64,000 bases of DNA, taken from NCBI RefSeq assembly GCF_024868665.1, contig NC_079898.1, positions 1,587,839-1,651,838 on the forward strand, given 5' to 3'. Positions within the stretch are counted from its first letter, which is position 1; each line of letters starts with the position of its first letter. Of this stretch, positions 22,325 through 32,799 are shown in pieces. Source of the DNA: Triplophysa rosa (lineage: Eukaryota; Chordata; Actinopteri; Cypriniformes; Nemacheilidae). The notes beneath the pieces were generated by a model. The model was given only the letters and a program-made list of their open reading frames with translations, did not search any database and was not told where the DNA came from. Made by a program: the position numbers and the translations under genes.

Positions 22325-22783
22325 TAGGGATGTAACGATTCACCGTGAGCCGGTTGAAAATCGGTTATAATGAGCGACGATTCAAATCGGTTGAGGCTTG
22401 AACTGAATCGCAATACATTTTTTGAACAGCAGGGGCCGCTATTTTCACTGCAAACCTAAACGAGAATGCTGATATTTCTTAAATGCAAAAAAATCCAAGA
22501 AAAGCACAGACAGTATTAGTTTGTTTATATTAAAGAGACTTTTTCTATTATTAATTTGTTATAAAATTGCAGTTTAGTTTTGTTATTTGAAATAAAACAT
22601 TATTTTATCATACAAAGAAACGTGAAGCATTTAAGAAATAATGCAAGGGACGTTGTTCATTTCTAATTTGTTTCAACTCATTTTTTCAAAATAAATCGTG
22701 AGTAAATCGTGAATAAATCGCATCGTGAGATCATAATCGTGAATCGCATCGCATCGTGAGCTGAGTGAATCGTTACATCCCTA
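22325..22783. mobile_element. hAT MITE inserted in the DIRS RNase H
   Basis: Terminal inverted repeats TAGGGATGTAACGATTCAC and GTGAATCGTTACATCCCTA are near-perfect, and the 8-bp target duplication CCCGACAC (22317-22324, 22784-22791) is exact. The 459-bp interior is AT-rich and non-coding. It was inserted after the DIRS element. Confidence 0.92.
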
Positions 22784-23842
22784 CCCGACACTGCGTGCCC
22801 GTTGCACACTGCACCCCAACCCTGCAGGGAGGCGTCCGTCGTCACCACGACATGCCTCGTAACCTGCCATAGGGGAACCCCTGCCCGAAGGAAGGTCATG
22901 GAAGACCAAGGGGTTAGGGTGCGTCGGCAGAGAGGCGTAATCACCATCCGCCTGCTGCCGGTGTGCCACGCTCTCCAGGGAACTCGACTCTGAAGCCAGT
23001 GTAGGAGCGGTCTCATGTGCATCAGCCCGAGCGGTATCACCGCCGCCAAGGATGCCATGTGTCCCAGGAGCCTCTGAAATAGTTTCAGGGGAACCGCTGA
23101 CTGCTTGAAATGATCCAGGCAGTTCAACACCGACTGGGCGCGTGCTGTGGACAGTCGCGCTGTCATGGTGACAGAGTTGAGTTCCATACCAAGATAGAGG
23201 ATGCTCTGCACAGGGGAGAGCTTGCTCTTCTCTCGGTTGACCTGTAGCCCCCATCGATCTAGGTGCCGGAGCACCAGGTCCCTGTGTGCACACAACAGAT
23301 CTCGCGAGTGTGCCAAGATAAGCCAGTCGTCGAGATAGTTGAGTACCCGCACACCCTTCTCCCTGAGGGGAGAGAGGGCGGCTTCCACAATCTTCGTAAA
23401 GACTCGTGGAGACAGAGACAGACCGAAGGGGAGGACTCTGTACTGATATGCCTGACCCTCGAAAGCGAACCGTAGGAACGGGCGATGACGAGGGAGAATC
23501 GAGACATGAAAATAAGTGTCCTTTAGGTCGATTGCCATGAACCAATCCTGACAGCTGACGGATGCCAGGATGCGCTTCTGCGTGAGCATCCTGAACGGCA
23601 GCTTGTGCAGGTGTCTGTTCAGGGTACGCAGATCTAGGATGGGGCGCACCCCCGCCTCTTTTGGGGACGATGAAGTAGGGGCTGTAAATCCCCTTGGACA
23701 TCTCGGCTAGGGGGACGGACTCGATCGCACCCTTCGCCAGAAGGGTGGCGACCTCGCCCCATAGTACGGGAGCATCCCGGCCTCTGACCGAGATGGCGAG
23801 GATGCCCCGGAACTTGGGCGGGTTTCTGGCGAACTGGATCAC
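22784..23842 (-). pseudogene. DIRS reverse transcriptase, one frameshift
   Basis: From 23842 the frame encodes the N-terminal RT segment (ATLLAKGAIESVPLAEMSKG, SPYFIVPKR). A frameshift near 23650 leads into the 23649-22784 frame with RPILDLRTLNRHL, DWFMAIDLKDTYFHV, YRVLPFGLSLSPRVF and the catalytic YLDDWLI. The connection region and start of RNase H (HVVVTTDASLQGWGAV) follow to the MITE. The motif order is that of DIRS1-type RT. Apart from the frameshift, the domain looks well preserved. Confidence 0.88.
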
Positions 23843-24156
23843 ATAGCCAAGACAGATCGTTCTCCTCAGCCACCGTGACGGTGTGGGAAGCTCGAGCCAA
23901 GCTCCCAGGGACCGCGACAGGGGGACTAAGGGTACGATCTGCTTTATCGACCCCCCGGGGGGTGGTTCGATGGCTGGCAGTGCGGGTCTCTCGCCGGGGG
24001 CGGGCCCCCGGGAAGAAGACTGGCTCTGCTGGTTCGCCTGCCTGGCGATGCAACTCCACGCACCGTCGATTTGAGAGTGCTGATGGCTGCAATGTACATT
24101 CGATGTTGCGCCTCACCATGACGCAACGTCGAGTTGCCGAACACCATCGTGTAGAG

Positions 24157-24348
24157 CAGTGGTCACCAACCCTACTCCTGGAGATCGACCGTCCTGAAGA
24201 TTTTAGCTTTAACCCCAATCAAGCACACCTGAATTATCTAATCAAGGTGTTCAGGTTTGCTTGATAATTACAGACAGGTGTGCTGAACAGGGTTGGAGCT
24301 GCAGTCTGCAGGACGGTCAATCTCCAGGAACAGAGTTGGTGACCACTG
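24157..24348. mobile_element. hAT MITE inserted in the DIRS element
   Basis: The ends CAGTGGTCACCAACCCTACT and a GTTGGTGACCACTG terminus are inverse, and the exact 8-bp duplication GTGTAGAG flanks it (24149-24156, 24349-24356). At 192 bp it encodes nothing. Confidence 0.92.
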
Positions 24349-24525
24349 GTGTAGAGGGTGAGAGCGGCTGTCATAAACACCCAGAGAGAGAGACAGAAAA
24401 ACCTTTAGAAGTGGGTAGTCGGGACGGGGCAGGAACCGTCCCGGATCGACCAACCAGCAATGGAATGGCTGGGGTCGGGCCCAAAAGGTGTACTCGATCT
24501 CACTCGGGTCTTCCCATGAGGGCCG

Positions 24526-25485
24526 CTACGGCTTCCGCCGCGGCTGCTGATGGGGTGGTGGTCTGCTGAGGACCAGGGCTGCTGGGAAGCAGAGGGTGCA
24601 CGGGATCTCGACGGCCAGGGTGCGGCCGAGTCGCGGCGGGGGAGGATATGCTTGATATCCTCTGTCTGCTCCTTTTATTGTCGAGAACTGTGGCTCGGCA
24701 GTATCACCAAACAGCCCCCCCTTACGAGATGGGTGCGTCGAGAATGCAGACTTTCTCGCAACCCATCTGTGCAGGGTTTGGCCAGAGGTGTCTCTCCTGG
24801 ACCACATGTGTGGACATCGCCCGACCCAGGGCCCGCGCGGTCACGTTGGTCGCCCGTAGAGCGAGGTCGGTGACGGCGCGGAGTTCCTGCATAAGCACTG
24901 GGTCGGTCTTACCCTCGTGGAGCTCTCTGAACGTCTTGGCCTGCAGGATGGCCATAGCGTGGAGAGAGGGGACAGCTTGGCCCGCAGCAGAGTAAGCTCT
25001 CGACATCCTGGATGCCGAAAAGCCTACGTGCTTTGGACGGGAGTCTAGGTCGAGCCCCAGCGGGACTCGACGTATCCTCTAGCTGCCCCACCATCGATGG
25101 AAGAAAGGGTGATGGAACTAGTTGACGTGCACGCGCCGAAGGGGGCATTCCAGGTCGTACTAAGTTCCTCATGCACTTCCGGGGAAACACGGCACTTTGG
25201 CGAGTACGGCATGGAGCCGCTCTCAAACCCGAGGTACCATGTATCCAGCCGCGAACATTGGGAGAGGCAGTGCGGGCACTGCAACCCAACGCCGGCGGCC
25301 CGGGAAAGCATGGCTGACATTTCGACGTCCGCTTCTTCCTGATCTCGACCCCCCGAGGGAGGGAGCTTCAAGGTATCGTCGGAGTCTGATGCCAGTAAGT
25401 CACCCTCCGATGCTGCAACAGACATCTCATCATCACATACCGTGTCCGATACGTGATTGAGGAATAAGACGGCGGACCGTCTCAT
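24526..25485 (-). pseudogene. DIRS gag-like protein, frameshifted
   Basis: Three minus-strand frames hand over to each other: 25485-25045 (acidic N-terminal segment, CPHCLSQCSRLDTWYLGF, a possible zinc-binding CxxC pair), 25006-24722 (AGQAVPSLHAMAILQAKTF, LRAVTDLALRATNVTARALG) and 24807-24526 (a proline-rich tail). The middle segment matches the gag helical region of fish DIRS elements and has a counterpart in the 44.5 kb DIRS. The coding frame is not continuous. Confidence 0.7.
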
Positions 25486-25984
25486 GGGGAATGGTCAGAC
25501 GAGCAAGACGAGGTGCGAACGGTCCGAGAGCCAGTGGCTGACGGATTAGCGCTCACAGTAATCCTCTTATCACCCTCGCTGCTCGCCGTAGCGAGCGGCA
25601 GGGCCGTCACGGAACGGGAAGCAGACGAGGTGGTGGCTGATCCCCGTGGGAACACGTCTGAATCGTCAACCGCCCACAGTGCGGGCAGGACGTATCCACA
25701 AGGGCTGCCCCAGCGTACTGGAAGCAGACCTCGTGTCCGTCCCCCTCCTCGATGAGTGTGTTGCACCCACGAGAACAGCGGGACATGCCACGCTGGAGAA
25801 ATTAGCTCTTTCAGAATGCAGACGGTGTGGCACCGTCTGCTAGCTCGAAGACCTCTGGAACCGCCGAGACGCCCAGGGGAAGTCGCCGCAGGAAGGGACC
25901 GTCCGCTGCACCACATCGTAGAACCGGCAATCTGGAGTTGCTAAGTAGTAGCGAGAGTTGATCTTCACAAGCGAAGGCTCCGAA

Positions 25985-26173
25985 GAACAAAAGGTGAATG
26001 AATGAAGCACGCCGTCTCCCTTTTATACCCGGATTTCCGGGGGCGGAGTCCGTCATGCAAATTTCATTTGCCAATTTTCATTGGCCTTTTCTAAGTAGTC
26101 GGAAGCGATTGGTTCTCAGGGACGAACCCCATCTGTCGGTTCGACACAACGTCGAGAGACCGACAGAAAGGGA
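25985..26173. repeat. DIRS right inverted terminal repeat
   Basis: This segment is the inverse of the left repeat at 19543-19740 with about 90 per cent identity by eye. It contains CTCCCTTTTATACCCGGATT, so the minus strand has a TATAAAAGGG box where DIRS transcription would start. It ends at GACAGAAAGGGA and abuts a SINE head. Confidence 0.85.
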
Positions 26174-26257
26174 ACTCAGTCGTTACCCGCCGGCCCTGAG
26201 AATCGAACCGGCAACCTTCAGGTCACGAGTCCGACTAACCATTAGGCCACGACTGCC
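26174..26257 (-). mobile_element. tRNA-derived SINE head, truncated
   Basis: On the minus strand it reads GGCAGTCGTGGCCTAATGG and later GCCGGTTCGATTCTCAGG. The first contains a TGGCCTAATGG pol III A box, the second a GGTTCGATTC B box. It resembles the 5' head of cyprinid DANA/HE1-type SINEs. The SINE body is cut off at the DIRS right end near 26173. The acceptor stem does not pair, so it is not a functional tRNA gene. Confidence 0.7.
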
Positions 26258-26612
26258 TTGTGGTTTGGTAGTCAGAGTTTACAAGCATAATACTCAATTC
26301 GTGATGAGGCACGATGAATCTACGTAAACTATTGAGACCCGGCAAAATTACATAATCTCTAGTCTACCATACGGTTATAAATTGTGAACCAGTAACGTTA
26401 GTGCACCAATAAACAACCTGAGTACAGCCTAATAACTAATAAGCTCAAAAGTACAGGACAGTAAGAAAAAATGTACATATAAGACTTTCAAATCCAGTAG
26501 CAGGAAGGCTAACGTTAGGTCTCCATCCATTTTGCCACCCGTTGCCTCTTCCAGCTTGCGCCACCGAGTGTAAGTCCGTCAGATATTGATTCGTGTTCGG
26601 GCTCAAGTCTGA

Positions 26613-26646
<34 letters not shown>

Positions 26647-26999
26647 TCTTTGTTTTTTTGCTGGCTCTGCCATGGTGATGGTTTGGAGACGTACGTTGAA
26701 CTAGATCGTTTCGTTTGGCTAACTTCACCCAGGCTATGAGTAAAACGTGACGTATGCCGTAAAGCAGGTGATAGGCGGGGCTTGTGAACCTACCCGCACA
26801 CCAACGTTACAAGTGTGATTGCAGCCGATAGAGGGCTGCTTAGGTAGCAGCGGCAGTAAAATTTGTCTAGTTAAGAGTTGTCCTACCACTAAAATAATTT
26901 TAGACAGATTATTTTAAGGTAGAATACTCTCTGTTGTTGCTTTAAGGTTGGAAGATGTAACACCCCTAGACATATAATAACTGGCTGAATTTAGCAGTT
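26258..26999. other. No gene; (CT)n microsatellite and dispersed repeat
   Basis: A CTCTCT tract occupies 26613-26642. The segment 26820-26960 is a diverged copy of the repeat at about 500-640 (GTAGCAGCGGCAGTAAAATT and TTTTAAGGTAGAA blocks). No coding frame or other element is recognisable in the remainder. Confidence 0.5.
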
Positions 27000-28240
27000 T
27001 ACGATAAGAATTTAATCTACAAGGATTCTTGAAGGGTTCGGGCAGGGTGTTGGATCCACATTGGCCATTGGACAGAGACGTCTGAAGGAATGGAAGCGAA
27101 ATTGAGAGAGAGCGTTAGCAATATCGTTGGTGTAACCGGGAACATGTTCAGTTTTAATAAAAAAAACTATGAATAACCGATGTCAGATAATCCTTCTCAA
27201 AATAGACATGATGGCTCGACAGGGAGATTTTTATTAATTTTTATTTTTATTAATTTTATTAATTTTAGCAACTGCCACTTTGTTATCGCAAAAGATATTA
27301 ATGCATTTGCAAGACCAAGCTGAACCCCAGAGAACACAGGCTAACACTATGGGAATTGTGAGAGAACATAGCGAATTGCTAACCTTGAAAGCACTGACTT
27401 GAAAGAACGACCCGAAACCAACCGAGGGAGCTGCGTCTGTGAAAAGTTCTAAAGCGACGGATGATTCTGGAAATACTGTTCCAGCTATTTAGCAGCCCTG
27501 CCTTGGGAAATAATGCTCATGGCGAAATTGAGATGGCCGAGCAGTGAGAGCAATTCTTGTTTAGTGACTGAGCGCGAACAGATATAATAATCCATAAAAG
27601 AGTTTCTCTTCAGGGAGAGAAGCTTGCAATTTAACTGTATTGAGCTGGATACCAAGGAACTCCAGAGAAGTTGATGTGCCTAAGATTTTCTCTTTCGATA
27701 GAGGAACTCCTACATCTCTGAAAATTTGTTTAAGCGTATATAGGATAGAGGTTTGACGCAACGGAAAATTGATCAACAAGACATCAGAGTACATGATGAG
27801 CGAATGGAAACTTGCAGACGTTCAGCAGGATCCAACACAGTGCCGCAGATAAGTTATTAAAGCTATGCAGACTTCTACACCTGAAAGTAAGTCTAACGGC
27901 GAAATAGAACTTTGATGCCGAAAAGAGCCCACTCTGCGGGGAGAATTGAAATAATCTTTAATAATCTTTTATTAACTTCCTTCTCTATGAGGGCAGAAAC
28001 CACGTCTGTTTCGGCGAGGGCTGACTGTAGGTTTTTTGCAACATATGAGAAAGGCAGAGGAGAGAGAACTCCGACCCGAAACCCTGGAGAGAGCCCTGTA
28101 TTTAGATAGTCTACGAAGGGAGGATCAGGGTGTGATGAAGGATGGCATCCTAGAATTTTTTCTGGAAGGGGGGTTTCCCTCAGCTTGCAGGTCTGAATCT
28201 CCGTCGGCAGTTGAATTACGAGTGAGGTTCTTCGCAGAAG
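27000..28240 (-). mobile_element. Relic of a DIRS/Ngaro-like retrotransposon
   Basis: The only recognisable protein is at 27561-27794 on the minus strand, VGVPLSKEKILG followed by LEFLGIQLNTV and LPEEKLFYGL. That is the segment downstream of the YxDD box in tyrosine-recombinase-type reverse transcriptases. Nothing else can be aligned by eye, and the boundaries are uncertain. The catalytic box itself may lie near 27780-27840 in another frame. Confidence 0.45.
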
Positions 28241-28703
28241 CTACAAATATGTGAAAATATACATTTGGGAACCCTATTGAGCATCTGTGGGGCATCCTCA
28301 AATGGAAGGTGGAGGAGTGCAAGGTCTCTAACATCCACCAGCTCCGTCATGTCATCATGGAGGAGTAGAAGAGGACTCCAGTGGCAACCTGTAAAGCTCT
28401 GGTGAAGTCCATGCCCAAGTGGGTTAAGGCAGTGCTGGAAAATAATGGTGGCCACACAAAATATTGACACTTTGGGCCCAATTTGGACATTTTCACTTAG
28501 GGGTGTACTCACTTTTGTTGCCAGCGGTTTAGACATTAATGGCTGTGTGTTGAGTTATTTTGAGGGGACAGCAAATTTACACTGATATACAAGCTGTACA
28601 CTCACTACGTTACATTGTAGAAAAGTCTTCAGTGTTGTCTCATGGAAAGATATAATAAAATATTTACTAAAATATGAGGGGTGTACTCACTACTGTGAAA
28701 CAC
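28241..28703 (+). pseudogene. Tc1/mariner transposase C-terminal end and right terminus
   Basis: From 28269 the plus strand reads NPIEHLWGILKWKVEECKV, the C-terminal catalytic block of Tc1-like DD34E transposases (the E in NPIEHLW is the third catalytic residue). A stop (TAG) after VIMEE is followed by KSMPKWVKAVLENNGGHTKY. The right part contains TTAGGGGTGTACTCACTTTT and GAGGGGTGTACTCACTACTG, a repeated Tc1-type terminus ending at TA. The N-terminal domain and left terminus are absent. Confidence 0.8.
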
Positions 28704-28752
28704 TGTATGTATGTGTGGAGTGGTATTTTATGCATGTGGGTGTGTATGAACC

Positions 28753-28783
<31 letters not shown>

Positions 28784-28925
28784 CTGTATTCTGTGTGTGT
28801 TCACCTTTATTGTTTTTACTTGTATAACTTTATTGTTTTGCTCATAGTCAATATGTTTCATGTACAGCTGCTTTGTAACAATGAATATGGTAAAAAGCGC
28901 TATATAAATAAAGTTGAGTTGAGTC
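28704..28925 (+). mobile_element. 5'-truncated L2 3' end
   Basis: The block of (GT)n (28755-28783), GTACAGCTGCTTTGTAACAA and GCGCTATATAAATAAAG with a GTTGAGTTGAG tail matches the 3' end of the intact L2 at 10740-10900. Its 5' truncation point lies within the (GT)n-flanking sequence. No coding sequence remains. Confidence 0.85.
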
Positions 28926-29261
28926 GAGGTGAAGGGGGGAACCATAGCAGAGCCAGAGGCAGAGCTGATAGAACTGGAGGTGGCAGCCAGGGTGGAGTAA
29001 GCAGTTTAGTGGGTGGCAACCTGAGCTGGACCAGTGTGGCAGAGGTGACTGAGCTGAAGGCGGCGGCCATGTTGGTGGAAGTAAAGCAAAGGGCGGCGAC
29101 GAGAGCAGAATTGGAGGCAGAGCGGGTGGAAATTTCTAGCAGGACTTTTTAGCAGGTGGCGCAAAAGGTGGTCTGGGTGGAGCCCGTGGTGGCTTTTGCG
29201 GAAGAGACACTTGGACTTGACCAGACGCTGGAACGAACTCATTGACTGGACTTAATAATAA

Positions 29262-29808
29262 TAATAATTATTATAACTTTATTTTATATAGCGCCTTTAA
29301 AAGTAGCATCTCAAAGCGCTTTACATAAATAATGAAAAATAGAATTTAGGTAACAGAAATTCAAAATATAATAGAATTCAAGCAAAATAATAACAAGGTA
29401 GAAACAAACAGCAACTAAGAGAAATAAAAACAAAAAATTATACTAAACGCATAATATACAACATACTCACATTTTTCACATAAAAGCTTCCCTAAAAAAA
29501 AAAAATTTTAAGAGAAGATTATAAAAATATTTAGACATTCTGCGTTTCTAATCTCAGAGGGCGGGGAATTCCATAATTTTGTGGCCAGTGAGGAAAAAGC
29601 CCTGTCGCCCATAGTTCTTTAGCGAGTTGCTGGAACATTTAAGAGACAAGCTTCGGTAGAACGTAGGTTTCGTACTGAGGTGTAGGGTATTAAGAGCTCT
29701 GACAGATATTGAGGAGCCAAATCATTTAAGGCCTTATAAGTCAGCAGGAGAATTTTGAAATCAATTTGAAACTTGACAGGAAGCCAGTGCAAGGTTTCGA
29801 AAATATGC
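29262..29808 (-). mobile_element. 5'-truncated LINE (L2/Rex-like) 3' end, antisense
   Basis: Read on the minus strand, this encodes ETLHWLPVKFQIDFKILLL, YKALNDLAPQYLSELL and WNSPPSEIRNAE, the C-terminal end of a LINE reverse transcriptase, with a stop. It is followed by an untranslated end with AAAGCGCTTTGAGATGCTAC and AAAATAAAGTTATAATAATT. It inserted into the gag region of the LTR element, which continues on both sides. Confidence 0.75.
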
Positions 29809-30340
29809 TTTGCTCAAGAACAGATTTGTGAACTGGACTTGGCTCAGGAACGGGCTCTTGGGCTTGACTGGGCCCAGGGACGGACTCGTGGGCTTGACTG
29901 GGCCCAGGAACGGACTCTTGGGCTTGATTGGGACAAACCACAGAGCTGTAGCCACCACAGGAAGCATAGTTGACAGGGAACTTAACTCAGATGCCTCTTG
30001 GACCACCGGACGTGTGACCATTGGCGTGGTGGCCATGAACTGGAGGCTCTGGACTGGCGGCCATCTTAACGGGCTCTGGGCTGGCCTCCATCATGCAAAC
30101 GGGCTCTGGGCTGGCAGCCATCTTGCGAGCGGGCTCTGGACTGGCAGGCTCTGGACTGGCAGCCATCTTGTGAACAGGCTTTGGAGTAGCAGCCATCTTG
30201 GGAACTGGCTCTGGAGAGGCGGTCACTGCATGAGTGTCATGTTCCTCCTCCACAACACCCACATTAAAAGCAGAGCCACTTAGTTGCAAAGCCAAGTCAA
30301 TATAAAATTCCAAAGTCCATTTTGGATCATGCAAAGTCAT
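29809..30340 (-). pseudogene. Gag-like protein with MAASPEP tandem repeats
   Basis: From 30340 the minus strand reads [20 protein letters not shown] and then repeats of about KMAASPEPV (at least five copies, 27-33 bp each), ending at a stop at 29987. In another frame further left (29941-29760) a second array of about QAQESVPGPS occurs in at least three copies. No capsid or zinc knuckle is seen. The association with the LTR at 30506 and the reading direction suggest the gag leader of a fish Gypsy element. Confidence 0.55.
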
Positions 30341-30505
30341 GAGTAGAGTGAGTAGAGCGGCTCAGAAAGTCCACCCCCGCATCCCATGTCCATGGATGTT
30401 GCAGATGCCAGTTCAATGAAGTCTCTCACATAGTCCTCGACCTGGCGTTCTCCCTGTCGGACAAGTATGAGTTGCACGGCTGGATTCATGTTTCATGAGT
30501 CATTA

Positions 30506-30764
30506 TGTCACGAAATGCAGAGGGACCAGAAAGAGCACGAATCCAAGTGCTGGCACAGTTTAATTACAAAGTATAAATCCCCATTGAACATGGCACAGAA
30601 TGAAACCAAAAACAAAGAACATAACCAGGGTAACACCATCAATGACTCATAACCTACAACTAAAGCAAGAGGACTTTTATACACAGAGCAAACAGAGACA
30701 ATTAACTACATGTGAGAACAATGACCATAACCATGAGAACAAACTGGATGAAACCAACTTGACA
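30506..30764 (-). mobile_element. LTR (5' LTR of the broken element), minus strand
   Basis: The boundaries are TGTCACG and TTGACA. On the minus strand a TATAAAAGTCC box follows at 30680, consistent with a short U3. The internal gag-like region lies on its 3' side, fitting a 5' LTR. The flanking sequence has no clear target duplication. Confidence 0.6.
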
Positions 30765-30784
30765 CACTAGAGAGTGGGTCCACG

Positions 30785-31645
30785 AATTATAAGAGAGATG
30801 GTCCGGATTGTAGTTCATGAGATGATGCGAAAAATCCCTGCCCAGATAAAAAGAGTACTACTGAAGTTGCCAAAAAGATGGTAGCGAAATATCCTACAAT
30901 TCTGCAAGACATAATAGAGGGAGATGTGATTGGTCCAGGGTACCAATCTTTTGTCAAGCAACTGCAATACAGGAATTGAAAACGTGAAACGATCGACGAC
31001 CCCAAAATTAAGAAAACGAAAACGTTGTTTTCTTAATTTGAATAAGATGAAGTCCCTCCAGAACAGAGAGCAGCAATGCAGGATATGTATGGCTGCATTA
31101 ACTGGGAATTAAAATGGCTTCCTCTTGGAGAGACCCCAGAGAGTCCGAGACAAAAAGAAAAAGTGAAGATGATATTTCAGCAAAATGATACAAATACAGA
31201 TGAGGTCAAATGTCTGATGAAGTTGACTTTCTACACACAGTGTAAACAAGTGAACCGGGGATAATATAAAATGCCTTATGGAAGAGTGGCCATTTTGGTT
31301 CAACAAACTTTGAATGACAGTCCACTTTAAGGAACTTACTGAAATTGGGCTTAAAGAGACTTTCACAGAGAATTTGACTCTAAAGGGGAAACGACTCTTG
31401 AACTACTTCAATACTGTTGGTGTGGACAAGAACAAAAAGTTCCTACAGGCTGTAACAAAATTGAAAGTGATGAAGGGGGAGCTGAGTGATTGCTCTGTAG
31501 ATGTCAAAGAGATGTTGCTGCTTTTGTTATCTTACTTCAATGGGAATGAAGATGCAAATGTTCTGTGTTGAGGACACCTGCCTGGCAGAAGAAGTACAGA
31601 TGGACCAAGTCCCATCTGATACAGGATCTTTCAGATCATGAATAG
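30785..31645 (+). pseudogene. Decayed retrocopy of a SAM-domain (SAMD3-like) family gene
   Basis: Plus-strand pieces in at least three frames read VHEMMRKIPAQIKRVLLKLP, QQNDTNTDEVKCLMKLTFY, CLMEEWPFWFNKL, VHFKELTEIGLKETFTENL and AVTKLKVMKGELSDCSVDV. These together resemble the C-terminal half of multi-copy fish proteins annotated as SAMD3-like, from memory of the family. Several stops and frameshifts interrupt them. There is no intron-like gap between the pieces, suggesting a processed copy. The family name is moderately certain; non-functionality is clear. Confidence 0.5.
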
Positions 31646-32779
31646 CGTGACGTCTGAAACTGAATATGGACTGATGTCACTAGGATTTTCATGTTTTTTT
31701 TTCACTGCTTTTAGGTTAATAATTTTTTATTGTGATTAAAGTTAATTAAAGTTTTATTGTGTTTTTAGCAGAAAGGGGATCTTTTAATGCATTTCGACTA
31801 AACTGTAAGGTTGTTTACATTTACATGTATTTTTACTGAATTGTTCTGGCAACCACAGCTGCTTCTGTAAAAACAACACATTTTTCTGTAGAAAGACACT
31901 TAAATGTATGTATTTCTTACAGTAAATTCCTGTAAATTTTACAGGATTATTTACAGTGATTGTAATTTTTTGTATTTTTTACTAAATTATTCAGGCAACC
32001 GCAGCTGCTTTTTTCTGTAAAAACAACTTTTTTCTCTAAAGTTCTTGTCAGAAAACAAGATGAATAAAAAGACTTGCAAATGAAAAAGCATTTTAATAAC
32101 AAACTGCACAATGTTAGTTTTAGTTAAAACGCTACAAAATGTAATATTAGATTATTGTGGATGTTTAAAGATTTTGTATAACTACATTGGAATAATTTTA
32201 AGTGATATATGCCTATACCAATAGTTTGAAGCTGTTAAATTGAAGCAATCTTTTTGCAAAAAGCGCGGGTTATCTGTCCATCAGATGCATATGAAAGTTG
32301 CATTAGTTACTATAGCAATAGACTATAAGAATCATCATAAAAACCTCCGCAAAAGACATTCTGTCCTCCAGAGGGCCTCACATATCAAGTTCGCACATGA
32401 AATTAAACTTAATTATATATTAATTTTAAAAAAAGCACATTCCTATACTACTGAAACCCACAAACTACTGTATGTCTTCTGACTTTGCATTAGGTGTGTT
32501 CAGCTTCTTGAAATGCTGCAGACCGATCGGCTTTTGACATTAGAGTACCGCGAGAACAATTACAAAGCACACTGAGCTCTGCTCTCATGGCACTTTGATG
32601 TCTTACATCGATCGGTACCGTTTAAATTGTTATTCACCGAGGGTAAAACATATCCTTAAGTATATCCCATACCAAAAATCGTCCTTAAACGCACCGATAA
32701 TTTATTTTTATCGGATCGTTCGCTATTAGCCTCAGGCTGTTAGCATTCCCAGCCTGCCTGCTTACTGCTTAACACACTG
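31646..32779. other. No gene; CTGTAAA-type dispersed repeat
   Basis: Two related blocks (about 31845-31960 and 31975-32045, each with GGCAACC.CAGCTGCTT.TGTAAAAACAAC) show a dispersed repeat, partly inverted around TTACAGTAAATTCCTGTAAA. The remainder, up to the 5' end of the L2 copy, is AT-rich without genes. The 5' untranslated region of the L2 copy probably begins somewhere between 32520 and 32750. Confidence 0.45.
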
Positions 32780-32799
32780 TTCTCATTATTACATCACTA

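Larger units (their letters stand above)
19543..26173 (-). mobile_element. DIRS-type tyrosine-recombinase retrotransposon, decayed, 6.6 kb
   Basis: All DIRS hallmarks are present: inverted terminal repeats (left 19543-19740, right 25985-26173), an internal complementary region at 19794-19918 repeating both outer ends in inverse, and minus-strand gag, RT, RNase H and tyrosine recombinase in that order. There is no protease, integrase or target duplication. The reading frames have several shifts, and two hAT MITEs are inserted (22325-22783, 24157-24348). Comparison with the internal complementary region suggests that about 20 terminal bases are missing on each side. It lies inside the LTR element starting at 18783. 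Confidence 0.9.
28926..30764 (-). mobile_element. Broken LTR retrotransposon, minus strand
   Basis: A 259-bp LTR lies at the right (30506-30764). To its left follows gag-like sequence with tandem peptide repeats (29809-30340), interrupted by an antisense LINE end (29262-29808) and continued to about 28926. The second LTR and the pol region are absent. The left edge abuts the tail of the L2 fragment. Confidence 0.6.

Noticed and set aside
21090..22343. A 417-codon minus-strand open frame as a single protein
   Set aside because: Only its last third (SAM-like recombinase part) is real; the first two thirds lie out of phase over the RNase H domain.
26188..26257. tRNA gene on the minus strand
   Set aside because: A and B boxes are good, but the acceptor stem does not pair and the context is a truncated SINE.
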